Shown piece after piece: positions 51,954 through 52,073 of a stretch of DNA of 52,073 nucleotides (positions within the stretch are counted from its first letter, which is position 1; each line of letters begins with the position of its first letter). This DNA comes from an uncultured Porphyromonadaceae bacterium. GTDB lineage: Bacteria > Bacteroidota > Bacteroidia > Bacteroidales > Muribaculaceae. The stretch lies in the NCBI GenBank assembly GCA_902493335.1, contig CABUPJ010000022.1:1-52073 (forward strand). The letters are read 5' to 3'. The notes beneath the pieces were generated by a model. That model searched no databases. It was given only the letters and a program-made list of their open reading frames with translations, and had not been told where the DNA came from. Both the position numbers and the translations under genes were made by a program.

Positions 51954-52073
51954 TTATACCATTGCGAAACAAGAGATGCCGAGTTTATTCTCGATATTGG
52001 CTACACTCTTGAAACCAAGGTTTTCTACTTTTGAAAGTACATATAAAAAGTGTTTGAGAGAAGAATGAGGAAA
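51954..52073 (-). CDS. C-terminal end of an unidentified protein, partial
   Basis: The minus strand is open from the window edge to TAA at 51954-51956 and encodes 39 residues containing SSLKHFLYVLSKVENLGF and ANIENKLGISCFAMV. The residue composition looks like real protein and AT-rich codons suggest an accessory gene. No family can be named. It converges on the CHAT gene with a 23-nt gap. Confidence 0.5.
   Translation of the reverse strand, partial: FPHSSLKHFLYVLSKVENLGFKSVANIENKLGISCFAMV

Overview
The window looks like a chromosome segment of a Bacteroidales bacterium, most likely Muribaculaceae-like. Three things point there: promoter -7 boxes of the Bacteroidetes TAnnTTTG type in front of many genes, GC-rich codon use in the core genes (GAC, CGC, CTC, GGC), and lineage-typical families (type IX secretion plug protein, T9SS-type C-terminal domain, DUF3109, secreted proteins ending in an EYYNLxGxR motif). 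The family placement is inference; the order-level placement is fairly safe. Core genes are GC-rich, and several accessory islands are clearly AT-richer.

Layout. 1-4.0 kb is accessory: the 3' tip of a transposase, an SMR exporter/Nim-like flavoprotein operon, two AT-rich hypothetical genes, and an ISAs1-type insertion sequence whose transposase has lost an internal segment. 4.0-7.7 kb is a minus-strand operon of hypotheticals (DUF1963, a zinc-ribbon membrane protein, and a gene with a probable frameshift). 7.9-13.8 kb holds a secreted protein, a cupin-hcp-rubredoxin nitrosative/redox-stress operon, a YqgE-like gene, a repeat-rich lipoprotein and efp. 14-23.8 kb is a plus-strand run: a tandem-receiver protein with a PEP-synthase-type ATP-grasp domain, a coiled-coil protein, a DPP IV-type peptidase, a zinc-ribbon membrane protein, miaA and a secreted protein.

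23.8-25.8 kb is an AT-rich hipB / four-helix-bundle / hipA locus on the minus strand. The middle gene is bracketed by a perfect 13-bp inverted repeat. 26-32.4 kb carries a T9SS cargo protein and an operon of AMP-forming acyl ligase, bioB, a SpoU-type RNA methyltransferase and radA. 32.4-33.1 kb is a higBA toxin-antitoxin pair. 34.4-38.3 kb has tRNA-Arg(CCG), ung, the T9SS plug protein, DUF3109 and a HipA-like kinase/DUF3037 pair. A secreted protein follows, then a 0.45-kb intergenic patch with five short palindromes, then the typA-folP-cdaA operon.

43.9-46.6 kb is an AT-rich cluster of membrane proteins and lipoproteins with no recognised function. At 46.7 kb a single protein joins an AAA/ABC-type ATPase to a DUF4435 TOPRIM domain, the architecture of fused PARIS (AriA-AriB) anti-phage proteins. 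It is followed by a lipoprotein nitroreductase and a secreted TPR-CHAT protein. The window ends inside an unidentified minus-strand gene.

Best leads: (1) the inverted-repeat-flanked four-helix-bundle gene inside hipBA, which resembles an rRNA intervening-sequence cassette placed in a protein operon; (2) the fused PARIS-like protein with a degenerate Walker B and a promoter almost on top of its start codon; (3) the HipA-like kinase/DUF3037 pair; (4) the tandem-receiver PEP-synthase-like protein coupled to a coiled-coil protein.
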